Positions 63,256-64,000 of a DNA stretch of 64,000 nucleotides are shown piece by piece. The notes beneath the pieces are model-generated. The model did not search any database. It saw only the letters and a list, made by a program, of their open reading frames with translations, and was not told the origin of the DNA. Location of the stretch: assembly GCF_000159315.1 (NCBI RefSeq), contig NZ_GG669993.1:460135-524134 (forward strand). Reading direction: 5' to 3'. The position numbers and the translations under genes were made by a program. This DNA comes from Lentilactobacillus hilgardii DSM 20176 = ATCC 8290. Lineage in GTDB: Bacteria > Bacillota > Bacilli > Lactobacillales > Lactobacillaceae. The number at the start of each line of letters is the position of its first letter. The stretch's first letter is position 1.

Positions 63256-64000
63256 TTATCTACTAAATTCACTTTTTTTAATTCTTCTTGGTACGTACAT
63301 AAAAATAAACAAGCCAACTTCTATCGCTTCACCAATGAGCACGCCAATAACCGTAACGGGCGTTGTTAAGTTCACGGCAATGACCGCAATTGCAAAAATG
63401 ACCGCAACAGTCCCCATCATCATTAACAGCACTCTTTGGAAATTCTTTAATTGAAACTCAGTTGTAACTGGATAAATGTGAACAAACGCATTGTCATCAA
63501 AATGAAAGTAGAACGGGATCATTTGGAAGCCAATTAAATAGAGAAACAGTAAACACAAAACAATTGGTAAGACTTCCCCTTTAATAAAAACCAGGAGTAA
63601 CGTACCAATAACTGTTAATCTTACATATAAACCGCTCATCTCATTATCACGAATAATGCCATGTGCATAAAGGTACAAATAGGTGTTGTCCGGCAAAAGC
63701 TTAATTTTGTGTAGCAGCCAGTCCAAATATCTCCTTCGTTTTACAGAACCCCTTAGCGATGGCACATCAGTAAATAAATTAAAGAATTGGTAAATTGAAT
63801 GCATGCGACTATTTTCATCGGCAATCAGTGTTTGCCAATCTACAGAGCGTTTTTTCCAAGCATTTTGAGTAAACAATCCACCAATCATGACGATCGCAGC
63901 TAAGATGACCCCTATAAAGTAATTAACATAGATAGAGATTGCCAGCACAACAACTGGAATGATCAATCGAAAGAGCCATCGATTTCCCATCCATTTATGC
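63256..64000 (-). CDS. ecsB: ABC transporter permease EcsB, 3' part
   Basis: The C-terminal part of EcsB, running off the window edge (the frame stays open to 64000, reading HKWMGNRW at the edge). About 248 residues are seen with at least six hydrophobic segments (for example [20 protein letters not shown] and [13 protein letters not shown]) and the family's [17 protein letters not shown]. EcsAB is an ABC transporter affecting secretion and intramembrane proteolysis in Bacillus. The ATG at 63990 is likely internal, because EcsB is about 400 residues. Confidence 0.85.
   Translation of the reverse strand, partial: HKWMGNRWLFRLIIPVVVLAISIYVNYFIGVILAAIVMIGGLFTQNAWKKRSVDWQTLIADENSRMHSIYQFFNLFTDVPSLRGSVKRRRYLDWLLHKIKLLPDNTYLYLYAHGIIRDNEMSGLYVRLTVIGTLLLVFIKGEVLPIVLCLLFLYLIGFQMIPFYFHFDDNAFVHIYPVTTEFQLKNFQRVLLMMMGTVAVIFAIAVIAVNLTTPVTVIGVLIGEAIEVGLFIFMYVPRRIKKSEFSR

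Noticed and set aside
1-64000. CRISPR arrays, insertion sequences, prophage or restriction-modification genes.
   Set aside because: No regularly spaced repeats, transposase, integrase, capsid or restriction-type motifs were seen on either strand.

Overview
The window comes from a low-GC Gram-positive bacterium, almost certainly a member of the Lactobacillaceae. The support is the gene order, which matches the Bacillus/Lactobacillus core-genome blocks (recN-argR-tlyA-ispA-xseBA-folD-nusB; infC-rpmI-rplT; yqeG-yqeH-yhbY-nadD-yqeK-rsfS; polA-mutM-coaE-nrdR-dnaB-dnaI; trmB-ytpP-ytpR-sftA-murC). Family-typical traits agree: GlnR-controlled glnRA, T-box control of pheST and thrS, L20 and L21 leader RNAs, an L27 precursor with the Prp cleavage motif, cysteine-free L32, and DUF3042 and YfhO proteins. 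The genus cannot be fixed from this sequence alone. Most genes lie on the minus strand, so operons read from high to low coordinates.

Layout. 0.1-7.5 kb: asp23-nusB-folD-xseA-xseB-ispA-tlyA-argR-recN, a tightly overlapping repair, isoprenoid and one-carbon operon. 7.5-9.4 kb: efp, then rplU-prp-rpmA behind an L21 leader. 9.4-13.3 kb: the least conserved segment. It holds a 38-residue membrane peptide gene, tRNA-Arg(TCT), an unrecognised 85-residue gene behind helically phased TTAA repeats, a dimeric dUTPase and an unrecognised two-gene operon. 13.4-16.9 kb: glnA, glnR (with a GlnR box), miaA and a glycerophosphodiesterase. 17-20.6 kb: DUF3042, a rhodanese-like protein, glucokinase, YqgQ, rhomboid protease, 5-formyl-THF cyclo-ligase and rpmG. 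20.7-31.9 kb: a class B PBP, YfhO, a HesB-like protein, greA, a frameshifted udk, mltG and pheST. 32-38.9 kb: an HxlR regulator, an HD hydrolase, a TrmH methylase, acylphosphatase, YidC, a two-component system and a zinc alcohol dehydrogenase. 39-46 kb: rpmF and the yqeG-to-yceD ribosome-assembly and NAD operon. 45.7-53.7 kb: infC-rpmI-rplT, thrS, dnaI-dnaB-nrdR-coaE-mutM. 53.8-64 kb: polA, a Bax-inhibitor family protein, murC, sftA, ytpR, ytpP, trmB and the 3' part of ecsB.

Most of the window is ordinary housekeeping DNA. Points that stand out are: uridine kinase broken by an exact 10-bp tandem duplication; infC whose best-supported start is a rare ATA codon; the unassigned coiled-coil gene pair next to glnA; the small gene with phased TTAA repeats; and a few regulatory or repeat structures in intergenic DNA. 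I found no CRISPR array, insertion sequence, prophage or clear defence system, and no complete new system that the sequence alone can establish.
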